Assembly: GCA_035513055.1 (NCBI GenBank)
Contig: DATKCT010000069.1
Location: 3,051 to 67,050 of the forward strand
Source of the DNA: DATKCT01 sp035513055
Lineage (GTDB): Bacteria; Verrucomicrobiota; Verrucomicrobiia; Verrucomicrobiales; DEV007
Direction of reading: 5' to 3'
DNA length: 64,000 nt
Shown here: positions 9,108-17,047 of the stretch, piece after piece
How the letters are laid out: the number at the start of each line of letters is the position of its first letter
Numbering within the stretch: position 1 is the first letter of the stretch
Notes under the pieces: generated by a model
Told to the model about the DNA's origin: nothing
Databases searched by the model: none
The model's input: only the letters and a program-made list of their open reading frames with translations
Translations under genes and position numbers: made by a program

Positions 9108-10073
9108 ATGGCAATCGGGAGCTTCGATGGATGGGTCAACGCCGCTCACCGCGGCAAACCGGCATCTGAACTGGTCCAGCTTGATGTGGATGCGCTCCAC
9201 GGCGTATCGGCGGGCGACAAGCAGCATTTGGAGGACGCCTTCGGGATCAAGACCATCGGCGATCTCGCCTCCAACCGGTTTTTCCGGGCCGCGGCGCGCA
9301 TTGCTGAGGATGACGCCGGCATCGGCCACGATCCCGGACCGGACGCGGGCTGGTCGAGTTTCTTCGCCCGCGCCCCGTTAGCGATTTACCAGGCGCTTCC
9401 GAATGATTTCCGGCTGGACTTCGGTCCGGTCTATTATCGCGGCCGGCTGGACGGAACGGCGCGCGTTCTCGTCGTTGGCCAGGATCCGGCGGCCAACGAA
9501 CTCGTTGGACACCGGGCCTTCGTTGGGGCGTCGGGTCAGCGCGTACAAGGGTTCCTGAGGCGCATTGGAATCCGCAGAGACTACCTGATGGTGAACACAT
9601 TCCTCTATCCGGTGTTCGGCCAGTTCTTTGGGAGTCTGGCCGCCCTCACGGAAGAGCCCGGCATCCTTGGATTTCGCAATGAGATGCTGGACAGGATTGG
9701 AGTGGAGAACCGGCTCGAAGCAGTCGTCACCGTGGGCAATGCGGCCAAAGATGCCGTCGAGCGGTGGCCCGGCTCCGCCGGACTCGAGGCGCGGCACATC
9801 ACACACCCATCGGCGTTGGACCACGGTCCATTGCTTGCTAACTGGAACGAAGGGCTGATCGCGCTGCGCAACGTCGTCAAACCGGAGGCGGGCGCGGTTG
9901 CGGACAACGCGATCTATGGAACCGATTGGGCGGACGCCGATCACGAACCGGTTCCGAGGCGCGACCTGCCTTTCGGGATGCCGGAGTGGCACGGCTTGGG
10001 CAGCCGCGCGACGCGCGCCAGGAAACCCGATAATTCGACGGACCACAAGCGGATCGTCTGGGCGGCGCCTTGA
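9108..10073 (+). CDS. Uracil-DNA glycosylase superfamily protein
   Basis: A 321-residue protein. GQDPAANE at 124-131 followed by GHRAFVGASGQRVQGFL matches UDG motif A and the downstream glycine-rich loop. HITHPSALDH near 230 corresponds to the motif-B His region. Residues ~25-70 (LDVDALHGVSAGDKQHLEDAF...) look like a helix-hairpin-helix-like lead-in that is not part of the UDG fold. Such proteins remove damaged bases, but substrate specificity cannot be read here because motif A carries Ala-Ala-Asn where classical family-1 enzymes have Gly/Tyr contacts. AGGAGG lies ~12 bases before the ATG, directly after the inverted-repeat element. Confidence 0.75.
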   Translation: MAIGSFDGWVNAAHRGKPASELVQLDVDALHGVSAGDKQHLEDAFGIKTIGDLASNRFFRAAARIAEDDAGIGHDPGPDAGWSSFFARAPLAIYQALPNDFRLDFGPVYYRGRLDGTARVLVVGQDPAANELVGHRAFVGASGQRVQGFLRRIGIRRDYLMVNTFLYPVFGQFFGSLAALTEEPGILGFRNEMLDRIGVENRLEAVVTVGNAAKDAVERWPGSAGLEARHITHPSALDHGPLLANWNEGLIALRNVVKPEAGAVADNAIYGTDWADADHEPVPRRDLPFGMPEWHGLGSRATRARKPDNSTDHKRIVWAAP

Positions 10074-10146
10074 GCGGATGATGCGCCTAGTGTGGTGTTT
10101 GCGAAATAAGTAGACAAAACAAGTTTTTCGGGAGTGAGAAGATTTG

Positions 10147-10168
10147 CTCGCTTCGCTCGAGTTTTTTT
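10147..10168 (+). terminator. Weak hairpin plus T7 between convergent genes
   Basis: CTCG-CTTCGCT-CGAG followed by seven T residues lies 74 bases after the UDG-like gene and just past the end of the convergent opcA. The stem is only 4 bp, so this is a tentative call. Confidence 0.3.
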
Positions 10169-10178
10169 AGAGCGCTGG

Positions 10179-11243
10179 TTAGGAGCGCGGGCAGGGGTGA
10201 TCGCGCAGAAAGCGCAGCACGGCGAGATACACGGCGTTGTTGCCGCCGCGGCCGAGGATCTGGCTGACCAGCGCGGCGGAATCATCCGGTTGCAGGGGGA
10301 AGAGACTGCGCGACGCCTGTCCCCAGAGCCGGGAGGTCCGTTCGACGAAGCGGTCACCGCGGGCGAGGCGGAATTCGCCATGGGGGGACTCGAGGGTTAC
10401 TTCAAGCAAAGCGCCTGGTTCCGGCCGGGCGACCAAGTCGCATTCGATCTGGGACCCGGGGGCGGAACGGAGCCGGAGAGTCTGGCCTTTCCAGCCTGAA
10501 CAGATCCAGCCGGTCCGGGAAGCGATCCAGGCTAGGAAGAGCTGAGCCATGGCGGCTCCGTCAGGACCGTGCACGACTTGGACGCGTTGGATTTCATCAA
10601 GCTGGGTCCTTGCTTCGGGTTCTTCGAAGCAGGCCGCCAAGGCGAGCCGAAAGGCGAAGGTGCGAGCCCAGGTGAAGTCGTGGAGAATGAAGGGTTTGTG
10701 GCGGCGATGGTGGCGGTCGAGAAGTTGAAGCACGCAGCGCCGGGGATTGGCCCAGCCGGAGCTGTCGAACAGAAAGCGGTCGATGTGCCGGGACAGAGGA
10801 GAAGTGAAATGCTCATTGAGATCGCCTTGCCACCAGAAGACTAGGGGCAGATCGGAGAGAAGATGGGGGAAAACGATGCTGGCGATATCGGATGGGTTGA
10901 ACCCGCGGACGACGAAGGTGATTTGTTCGCTGCAGATGGAACTGCGGCTCTCGCGGTCATAGGCGCAATGGGCGGTGACCCAGGCCCGGGCTTCACGGCG
11001 TGCTTGATGTGGGGGCGCGCAGACGAGGAGGGCGCGACAGGCGTGTTCGCGAGCGATTTGAGAGAGGATGACCGTGTTGGATTCGAGGCTGTCCTCCTGC
11101 TGGGTGTAAAGGACGAGGTTGTAGAGCGAGGCGCGACAGGAGGTCTCGCTAGCCTCCCAGGATTCCCGGAGGTAGGATTCGATTTTGGAGACGGCGACGG
11201 GCTGACCCGACACGGCGGGAATCGGGGAGATGGGGTTGGCCAT
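10179..11243 (-). CDS. opcA: Glucose-6-phosphate dehydrogenase assembly protein OpcA
   Basis: A 354-residue protein. In cyanobacteria and actinobacteria OpcA binds and activates glucose-6-phosphate dehydrogenase. The ATG at 11243 (MANPISPIPAVSGQPVAVSK) fits better than upstream in-frame codons, which encode Arg/Pro-rich filler. The recognisable central segment reads DLPLVFWWQGDL and then FDSSGWANPRRCVLQLLDRH, with ERTSRLWGQASRSLFPLQP near the C-terminus. It lies 26 bases after the zwf stop and is the last gene of the run, which supports the assignment strongly. Confidence 0.88.
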   Translation of the reverse strand: MANPISPIPAVSGQPVAVSKIESYLRESWEASETSCRASLYNLVLYTQQEDSLESNTVILSQIAREHACRALLVCAPPHQARREARAWVTAHCAYDRESRSSICSEQITFVVRGFNPSDIASIVFPHLLSDLPLVFWWQGDLNEHFTSPLSRHIDRFLFDSSGWANPRRCVLQLLDRHHRRHKPFILHDFTWARTFAFRLALAACFEEPEARTQLDEIQRVQVVHGPDGAAMAQLFLAWIASRTGWICSGWKGQTLRLRSAPGSQIECDLVARPEPGALLEVTLESPHGEFRLARGDRFVERTSRLWGQASRSLFPLQPDDSAALVSQILGRGGNNAVYLAVLRFLRDHPCPRS

Positions 11244-11269
11244 GGCGCTGAAGGGGGCGGGAGTCCGGA

Positions 11270-12814
11270 TCAGAGGCGGCGCCAGCGGCGGCCGTCGCGG
11301 TCGACGAGGGCATCGGCTTCTTCGGGGCCCCAACTGCCCGCGGGATAATGGGCGACGGGGATCCGGGCCTGCGGATCATCCCAGGCGGAGCGGATCGAGT
11401 CGATGTATTGCCAGGCTTGTTCGACTTCGTCGCGGCGGGCAAAGAGAGTGGCGTCGCCGGCCATGGCGTCGAGCAGCAGCCGTTCGTAGGCTTCCGGACT
11501 GGCCTGACCAAATGAGGTCCGGTAATGGAAATCCATTTTCACCGGTTCGAGACGGAGCGCGGCGCCCGGCACTTTGGACAGCGTGCGCAGGGAGTTGCCT
11601 TCGTCGGGCTGGATGCGGATGACCAGTACATTGCTGCCGGCGTGGCCCGGTTGACGGTTGAAGAGGACGGAGGGCGGGTTTCGGAAGTGGATCGAGATTT
11701 CGGTGGCTTTGCGAGGGAGCTGCTTGCCGACGCGGATGTAAAAAGGAACGCCGGACCAGCGCCAGTTGTCGATGTGCAGCCGCAGAGCGGCATAGGTTTC
11801 CGTGGCGCTGCCGGGGGCGACCCGGTCTTCCTCGAGGTAACCGCGGGCGGGTTCGCCATCGACGAGGCCGGCGGTGTATTGGGCGCGGACGGCGTTGGCG
11901 GCGACGTCTTTGGCGCTGTCGAGCGGACGAAGGGAGCGCAGGACCTTGATCTTTTCGTCGCGGATGGCGTCGGCTCCCAATCCGGTAGGCGGTTCCATGG
12001 CAACGAGGCTGAGAAGCTGGAGAAGGTGGTTTTGCACCATGTCCCGCAGGGCTCCGGCTTTGTCATAGTACCCGCCGCGGCCTCCGCTCATTCCCAGGTT
12101 TTCGGCACAAGTGATCTGGACGCAGTCGATGTGATGGCTGTTCCAGAGGGGCTCGAAAATGGCGTTGGCGAAGCGGAGGACCATGATGTTCTGGGCCGTT
12201 TCCTTGCCCAGGTAATGGTCGATGCGGTAGGTGTCGCGTTCCTCGAAAGTGGCGTTGACGAACTCGTTGAGCTGGCGTGCGGAAGGGAGATCAGTCCCGA
12301 AGGGTTTCTCGACGACGACGCGAGCCCAGCAGCCGGAGCGCGCGTGGTGGAGACCGCTGTTGCGGAGTTGTTCGAGGATGGGTTCGAAGGAATCGGGGGC
12401 GGAGGCGAGGTAGAAGAGGCGGTTTCCGGGGGCGCCGTGTTCGGCTTCGAGGGAGGCGAGGCGATCTGCGAGAGAGCGGTAGGAGCCGGGATCCTCGAAT
12501 TCGCCTTGATGATAGGAAATGGCGGCGCTGAAGGCATCCCAGACGGCGGGGTCATGGGCCTGCCGGGAGACCTTGCGATTGACCTCTTCGAGGCCGGCGC
12601 GGAATTCGGCGTCGTCCTTTTCCCGCCGGGCGAAGCCGACGACGCGGAGTTGGGCGGGGAGTTCGCCGTCAACGGCCAGGTTATAGAGTGCGGGAACCAG
12701 TTTGCGGTGAGTGAGATCGCCTGTGGCGCCGAAGATGACGAGGGTGCAGGGGTCCGGAGAGAGCCGGGCTCCGAGTTCCTCGCGGAAGGGATTGGGAGGG
12801 ACGGAATCCGGCAT
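11270..12814 (-). CDS. zwf: Glucose-6-phosphate 1-dehydrogenase
   Basis: A 514-residue protein of normal family length. It oxidises glucose 6-phosphate to 6-phosphogluconolactone with NAD(P)+ and opens the oxidative pentose phosphate pathway. The Rossmann motif is VIFGATGDLTHRKLVPALY near residue 30. The active-site signature RIDHYLGKETAQN carries the substrate-binding His and Lys, followed by FANAIFEPLWNSHHID. It lies between rpiB-glyA (24-base gap) and opcA (26-base gap), so the four genes probably share a transcript from the AT-rich region near 15170. Confidence 0.97.
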   Translation of the reverse strand: MPDSVPPNPFREELGARLSPDPCTLVIFGATGDLTHRKLVPALYNLAVDGELPAQLRVVGFARREKDDAEFRAGLEEVNRKVSRQAHDPAVWDAFSAAISYHQGEFEDPGSYRSLADRLASLEAEHGAPGNRLFYLASAPDSFEPILEQLRNSGLHHARSGCWARVVVEKPFGTDLPSARQLNEFVNATFEERDTYRIDHYLGKETAQNIMVLRFANAIFEPLWNSHHIDCVQITCAENLGMSGGRGGYYDKAGALRDMVQNHLLQLLSLVAMEPPTGLGADAIRDEKIKVLRSLRPLDSAKDVAANAVRAQYTAGLVDGEPARGYLEEDRVAPGSATETYAALRLHIDNWRWSGVPFYIRVGKQLPRKATEISIHFRNPPSVLFNRQPGHAGSNVLVIRIQPDEGNSLRTLSKVPGAALRLEPVKMDFHYRTSFGQASPEAYERLLLDAMAGDATLFARRDEVEQAWQYIDSIRSAWDDPQARIPVAHYPAGSWGPEEADALVDRDGRRWRRL

Positions 12815-12838
12815 GAGGCCAGGGTGCGGTGGGACCGG

Positions 12839-14533
12839 TCAGGGAACGGGGAAAAGAGCGTTGAGTTCAAGGACCTCGGCGCGGATCCGTTTGAGGGCGG
12901 CGGAGTTGTCGCGTTGGGCCAGGGCTTGGTCGATCCAATCGGCGATACGTTCCATCTCGGCCGGGCCCATTCCCCGGGTGGTGACGGCGGGAGTGCCGAT
13001 GCGGATGCCGCTGGGACGCATGGGGGGCGCGGGGTCAAAGGGGATCATGTTTTTGTTCACGGTGATCCCGACGGCGTCGAGGGTTTCCTCGGCCACGCGT
13101 CCATCGAGTCCACGCGGTTGGAGATCGACCATCATGAGGTGATTGTCGGTGCCTCCGGAGACGAGGCGGAAGCCGTGGGAGGCCAGGCGCGCGGCGAGGG
13201 CGGCGGCGTTGGCCACGATTTGTTTCTGATAGTCTTGAAAAGACGGCTGAAGCGCTTCATAGAAGCAGACGGCCTTGGCGGCGATGACGTGCATGAGGGG
13301 TCCGCCCTGGACGCAGGGGAACACGGCGGAGTCGATGGCCTTGGCGAACTGAGCCTGACAGAGAATGAGTCCGCCGCGCGGGCCTCGGAGCGACTTGTGC
13401 GTCGTCGAGGAGACGAAATCGGCGTGAGGTACGGGAGAGGGGTGGAGACCGGCGGCCACAAGACCGGCGATGTGGGCCATGTCCACAAAGAGGTAGGCGC
13501 CGGAGGAGCGGGCGATGGAAGCCATGCGCTCGAAATCGATGGTGCGTGGGTAGGCGGAGGCTCCGGCGGTGATCATGCGGGGTTTGACTTCGGCGGCGAG
13601 CGATTCCAGGGCGTCGTAGTCGATGGTTTCCGATTCGCGCGAGACGCCGTAGTGGACGACGTCGTAGAGTTTTCCGGAGAAATTGGCTTTGTGGCCGTGG
13701 GTGAGGTGACCGCCGTGGGCGAGATCCATGGTCAGGATGCGGTCGCCGGGTTTGAGGACGGAGAAATAGACGGCGGTGTTGGCTTGGGCTCCGCTGTGGG
13801 GCTGCACGTTGGCGTGATCCGCCCCGAAAATGCGTTTGGCGCGCTCGATGGCGAGCTGTTCGACGGTATCGATGTGTTCACAGCCCCCGTAGTAACGTTT
13901 GCCGGGGTAACCTTCGGCGTATTTGTTGGTGAGGACCGATCCTTGGGCCGCGCGCACAGCGGGACTGGCGAAGTTTTCGGAGGCGATGAGTTCGATGTTG
14001 TCGCGCTGGCGTTGTCCCTCGGCCTGGATGGCCGCGGCGATCTCGGGGTCGGCGGCGGCAATCCAGGCCATGCCGTGGGCGGGCGCCTGATTGAGTTTGT
14101 CAACGCGGCGCCGGTGGCGTCCGTCGAGGCTCGGCGTGGAGAGGAAGGCGTCGATGATGGTTTTGGCTTCTTCGGGACTGGTTTCGGCTCCGTTGAGGCA
14201 AAGGACGTTGGCGTTGTTGTGTTCCCGCGTGAGCACAGCATGGCTGGCGTTTCGGACGAGCGCGGCTTGGATCCCGGCGTTGCGGTTGGCAGCCATGGAC
14301 ATGCCGATGCCGCTGGTGCAGACGAGGATGCCGAAATCGGCCTGACGGCGCAGGAGTTCCTGGACGACGGCCGCGGCGTAATCCGGGTAGTCGACGCTGT
14401 CGCTGGAATAGGTTCCAAAATCCTCGACGCGGTGACCTTCCGCGCGGAGGTGGTCGAGGACCTCTTCTTTAAGGGAGAAACCGCCGTGGTCGGCGGCGAC
14501 GGCGATGCGCAGCGAAGGGGTTGAGGCGGCCAT
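12839..14533 (-). CDS. rpiB-glyA: Fusion of ribose-5-phosphate isomerase B and serine hydroxymethyltransferase
   Basis: A 564-residue bifunctional protein. Residues 1-145 are RpiB (IAVAADHGGFSLKEEV; the catalytic-Cys region LVCTSGIGMSMAANR), interconverting ribose 5-phosphate and ribulose 5-phosphate. Residues ~150-564 are a full GlyA: NIELIASENFASPAVRAAQG, YPGKRYYGGCEHID, HSGAQAN, DMAHIAGLVAAG and SSTTHKSLRGPRGG, with the PLP-binding Lys at 380. GlyA makes glycine and methylene-tetrahydrofolate from serine. The frame is continuous and no internal start with an obvious ribosome site separates the halves. In Bacillus subtilis ywlE, rpiB (ywlF) and glyA are close neighbours; the same neighbours appear here with the last two joined. 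Confidence 0.95.
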   Translation of the reverse strand: MAASTPSLRIAVAADHGGFSLKEEVLDHLRAEGHRVEDFGTYSSDSVDYPDYAAAVVQELLRRQADFGILVCTSGIGMSMAANRNAGIQAALVRNASHAVLTREHNNANVLCLNGAETSPEEAKTIIDAFLSTPSLDGRHRRRVDKLNQAPAHGMAWIAAADPEIAAAIQAEGQRQRDNIELIASENFASPAVRAAQGSVLTNKYAEGYPGKRYYGGCEHIDTVEQLAIERAKRIFGADHANVQPHSGAQANTAVYFSVLKPGDRILTMDLAHGGHLTHGHKANFSGKLYDVVHYGVSRESETIDYDALESLAAEVKPRMITAGASAYPRTIDFERMASIARSSGAYLFVDMAHIAGLVAAGLHPSPVPHADFVSSTTHKSLRGPRGGLILCQAQFAKAIDSAVFPCVQGGPLMHVIAAKAVCFYEALQPSFQDYQKQIVANAAALAARLASHGFRLVSGGTDNHLMMVDLQPRGLDGRVAEETLDAVGITVNKNMIPFDPAPPMRPSGIRIGTPAVTTRGMGPAEMERIADWIDQALAQRDNSAALKRIRAEVLELNALFPVP

Positions 14534-14555
14534 GGGCGGGCGGCGGAGCGCTGGG

Positions 14556-15029
14556 TCAGCGGCTGGTTTGATCGATGAACTTGAAGACGGTCGGCAGGGC
14601 CGCCTTGAGCATCTCGTAGAGTTCCTCGTAGGCGGCCATGCCCAAGCCGATGGGGTCGGGGATATCCGAGCCGATGCGGCCGTTGATCTCGCAAAATTCA
14701 GTCACCAGATAGGTCTTACGATCGGCTTTCGGGTACATTTTGACGATGGACCGCCGGTGCATATCGGTCATGGTGAAGATATGGGTGGACCGCTTGATAA
14801 TGGCTTTGGTCAGGGGTTTGCTGACAAGTCCATCGCTCAAGATGCCCCGGGCAGCGAGGATCTCGAGGGTTTCGAGGCTGGGGAATTCTCCTCCTGCGGC
14901 GCAAACGCCGGCGGAGTCCACGACATAGCCGGGCATATCCTGGACCATGTGGCGGAACATGGCCTCGGCCATGGGACTGCGGCAGAGGTTTCCCGTGCAG
15001 ACGAATAAGACGTGCTTGGACTCCGGCAT
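14556..15029 (-). CDS. Low-molecular-weight protein phosphatase (YwlE/Wzb type)
   Basis: A 157-residue protein. The ATG at 15029 opens MPESKHVLFVCTGNLCRS, giving the CX5R phosphate loop (C11 to R17) right at the N-terminus, as in the family. Codons further upstream encode Arg/Pro filler. The general-acid Asp lies in SDIPDPIGLG near the C-terminus. It removes phosphate from phosphotyrosine or, in YwlE-like members, phosphoarginine; the sequence alone does not decide. It is the first gene of the run into rpiB-glyA (22-base gap). Confidence 0.88.
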   Translation of the reverse strand: MPESKHVLFVCTGNLCRSPMAEAMFRHMVQDMPGYVVDSAGVCAAGGEFPSLETLEILAARGILSDGLVSKPLTKAIIKRSTHIFTMTDMHRRSIVKMYPKADRKTYLVTEFCEINGRIGSDIPDPIGLGMAAYEELYEMLKAALPTVFKFIDQTSR

Positions 15030-15165
15030 GAACGGGCCCGGCGCGAGGCGGAAAGATCGGCGCGGCCGGGAGACCCGACCTTGAAACGGAGGACCGGCAA
15101 AGTCAACAGCGAGCGAAGGGGGCTCGCGAAGGGGCGCTCGGACCGTCCGTTTCTCCAAATTTTGC

Positions 15166-15177
15166 ATAAAATTTTAT
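15166..15177. promoter_or_regulatory. AT-rich palindrome between divergent operons
   Basis: ATAAAATTTTAT is a perfect 12-bp palindrome inside a short AT-rich island of otherwise GC-rich DNA. It lies between the leftward LMW-phosphatase/rpiB-glyA/zwf/opcA run and the rightward gsp cluster. TTGCAT at 15162 could serve as a -35 element for the + strand, with only a poor -10 (GCCTAT). It may be an operator or an UP-like element shared by divergent promoters. Confidence 0.4.
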
Positions 15178-15312
15178 CTAGTTTGCCTATGTTTAAGGAG
15201 GAGGGAGCGGGCTCGAAATTGTTTTGCATCGGCGGCGGTGTGGCGGAGGGTTGCGGGGAAGACGGGAGCAGGCCGGGCCTGCGGCTGTCTATCACAAACC
15301 TCAAAACCACTG

Positions 15313-15780
15313 ATGAAAACGAAGATCGGATTGGAAGATACGCGGTCCACCGCTCGGTCCGGCGGGTTCACCCTGGTCGAGCTGGTGATCGTTCTGGCCA
15401 TCATTTCTTTGCTGGCTGGGGCGGGGATTTACATGCTGAGCGGGACTCTGGAAGGGGCGAAGGAGGACCGGGTTCCCGAGGACATCCGGGCCATCGAGAT
15501 TGCGCTGACCCGGTATGAATCGCGGAACTACCAGCCGCCGACCACAGAGCAGGGATTGCAGGCCTTGGTTGAGCGTCCGGAGACGGATCCGCTGCCGGAG
15601 CGATGGACGCAGTGCATGGAGGAGGTGCCGAAGGATCCTTGGGGCCGCGTGTATGAGTACCGGCAGCCATCGGAGCGCAGCGGGAAATCGTACGATGTGT
15701 TTTCGCTGGGCAAGGATGGGGTGGAGAGCCAGGACGACATCGGGAACTGGAAAGCGGAGCAGGTGAGTCCTGCGAGTTAG
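15313..15780 (+). CDS. gspG: Type II secretion major pseudopilin GspG
   Basis: A 155-residue protein. The ATG at 15313 gives a short basic leader followed by the prepilin signal GGFTLVELVIVLAIISLLAG (cleavage after Gly, Glu at +5). The C-terminal part has the GspG hallmarks: YQPPTTEQGLQALVERP, then EVPKDPWGRVYEYRQPS and the DVFSLGKDG calcium-site region. GspG is the main subunit of the pseudopilus that pushes folded proteins through the outer-membrane secretin. It is the first gene of a nine-gene + strand cluster. Confidence 0.95.
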   Translation: MKTKIGLEDTRSTARSGGFTLVELVIVLAIISLLAGAGIYMLSGTLEGAKEDRVPEDIRAIEIALTRYESRNYQPPTTEQGLQALVERPETDPLPERWTQCMEEVPKDPWGRVYEYRQPSERSGKSYDVFSLGKDGVESQDDIGNWKAEQVSPAS

Positions 15781-15789
15781 CCGGGCGGG

Positions 15790-16638
15790 GTGACCGCGAA
15801 GAGCGGCCGCCTGGACTCGCGGTTGGCCATGATCCATTTGGCGGAACGCGTTGGGAGCCTCTGCCGGGGCAGGGCGGGGGCGCCCGGGAAGCAGCCGGCT
15901 TTCGGCCGGGCCGCCCAGTGCGCATTTCTCATATGGGCTAGGACAGGGAGCGGGAGGGCCGCACTGAGGGCCTTCACGCTCATAGAGATCGCCGTGGCTT
16001 TGGCGGTGGTGGTGATCATTGTCGGGCTGGCCTATCCATCGATGAAGGGACTGCGCGAGGAGCGGGCGGCCCGGGAACCCTTGACTCGTCTTGAAGAGAT
16101 GGTCCGCAGCATGCGGGACCGGGCCATGAGTGAGGGGCGGCCCTATCAGATCGTCTTTTTCTCCGGCGGCTTCGTCGGATCGCGTCTGGTCGATCCCTAT
16201 CTGAATCCGGAGGAGTTGTTGGCTCATCTGGAATCGATGGAGAAGCAGCGGGAGGAGCGGCGCTCGTTTTTGCGGGCGGAATGGAAGCGGATGGAAGTGG
16301 AACGGATTGGGAAGCGGGCGGCCGACGCCGGAGATGAGGGGGAGGCCGGGACCGGAAACGAAGAAGCGGTGGTTTTGGAACGTGCTGGGGAGGTTTTGGA
16401 ACGGGAGCGAATGGAGTGGTTTCGGCTGGAGGAAAAGACGGGGTGCGAGCTGCGGCATTGGGGTGAGGAGGAATGGAGGGGACTGGATATGGCGGGGACC
16501 ATGGTCCGGTGGGTGTTTCAGCCTTCCGGGCTGGCCTACCCTGCGTCGGCCCGGTTCCGGCGCGGGGCTACGGTGGTCGAGGGATCGTTTCGTTCGCTGA
16601 CGGGCGAGTTGTATGATGAGAAGATCTATGTGCCCTGA
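15790..16638 (+). CDS. gspH: GspH-like minor pseudopilin with a long charged insert
   Basis: The pseudopilin helix RAFTLIEIAVALAVVVIIVG is clear, but it sits ~60 residues into the frame, and the leader contains an end fragment of the ATTTCTCAT repeat (15919-15936). The true start is therefore uncertain: ATG 15790, ATG 15829, or a non-ATG codon closer to the helix. The protein is long for GspH. Residues ~140-215 (counted from 15790) form a Glu/Arg-rich, probably helical insert (MEKQREERRSFLRAEWKR...). The C-terminal beta region (MVRWVFQPSGLAYPASARFRRG) ends in overlap with gspI. It sits where GspH is expected, between GspG and GspI. Confidence 0.75.
   Translation: MTAKSGRLDSRLAMIHLAERVGSLCRGRAGAPGKQPAFGRAAQCAFLIWARTGSGRAALRAFTLIEIAVALAVVVIIVGLAYPSMKGLREERAAREPLTRLEEMVRSMRDRAMSEGRPYQIVFFSGGFVGSRLVDPYLNPEELLAHLESMEKQREERRSFLRAEWKRMEVERIGKRAADAGDEGEAGTGNEEAVVLERAGEVLERERMEWFRLEEKTGCELRHWGEEEWRGLDMAGTMVRWVFQPSGLAYPASARFRRGATVVEGSFRSLTGELYDEKIYVP
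15919..15936. repeat. Single end of the ATTTCTCAT inverted-repeat element
   Basis: GTGCGCATTTCTCATATGGG matches the left end of the elements at 8841 and 27286 over GCATTTCTCAT. No matching right end is seen nearby. It lies inside the leader region of the gspH-like frame, so it may have altered that gene's start. Confidence 0.45.
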
Positions 16639-17047
16639 CGGAACAGGCGCCGGGGTGAGTGGGTCCCGGAGACGGACCGGCGGGTACGTGCTGTTTGAAG
16701 TCATTTTGGCGACGGCGGTTTTTGCGCTGGTGATCGCCGGACTGGCGCAGTCGCTTGTGGCGGCGATCGAGGCCACCAACGCGATCCAGCGGGAGCGGGC
16801 TATTCGCGCCGGGCTGCTCTCGGTCTTGCGGGAGGCCAAGATCCGGCCGCGCAACGAAATGACGCTCGATGTCCCGGACGAGAAGTTGCGCGTGCGCTAC
16901 CGGACGGACGTGGAGGAGCTTGTTTTGACAAACTTCGAGGGAGAGCGGCTGCCGGGGATGTTCATGCTACGCGCGGTGGCCACTCCGATGGATGGCGGGG
17001 AGGGAGCGATCGAAGACCGGTTGGAGCTGTATGTGTATCGACCTTGA
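16628..17047 (+). CDS. gspI: GspI-like minor pseudopilin
   Basis: A 139-residue protein. The ATG at 16628 overlaps the gspH stop, which suggests coupled translation. The prepilin-type sequence GGYVLFEVILATAVFALVIA keeps the Gly/Glu pattern with a Tyr-Val in place of Phe-Thr. The remainder, with AIRAGLLSVLREAKIRP, is compatible with the small beta-rich GspI globular domain. Position third in G-H-I-J-K is the main reason for the name. Confidence 0.8.
   Translation: MCPDGTGAGVSGSRRRTGGYVLFEVILATAVFALVIAGLAQSLVAAIEATNAIQRERAIRAGLLSVLREAKIRPRNEMTLDVPDEKLRVRYRTDVEELVLTNFEGERLPGMFMLRAVATPMDGGEGAIEDRLELYVYRP

Noticed and set aside
8867..9169. Open frames inside the inverted-repeat element
   Set aside because: Cys/Arg-rich translations without a start context; the DNA is a palindromic repeat.
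11525..14524. A 999-codon open frame on the + strand
   Set aside because: It lies antisense to zwf and the rpiB-glyA fusion, which have full family motifs. The Gly/Val/Asp/Glu-rich translation is a typical GC-rich antisense shadow.
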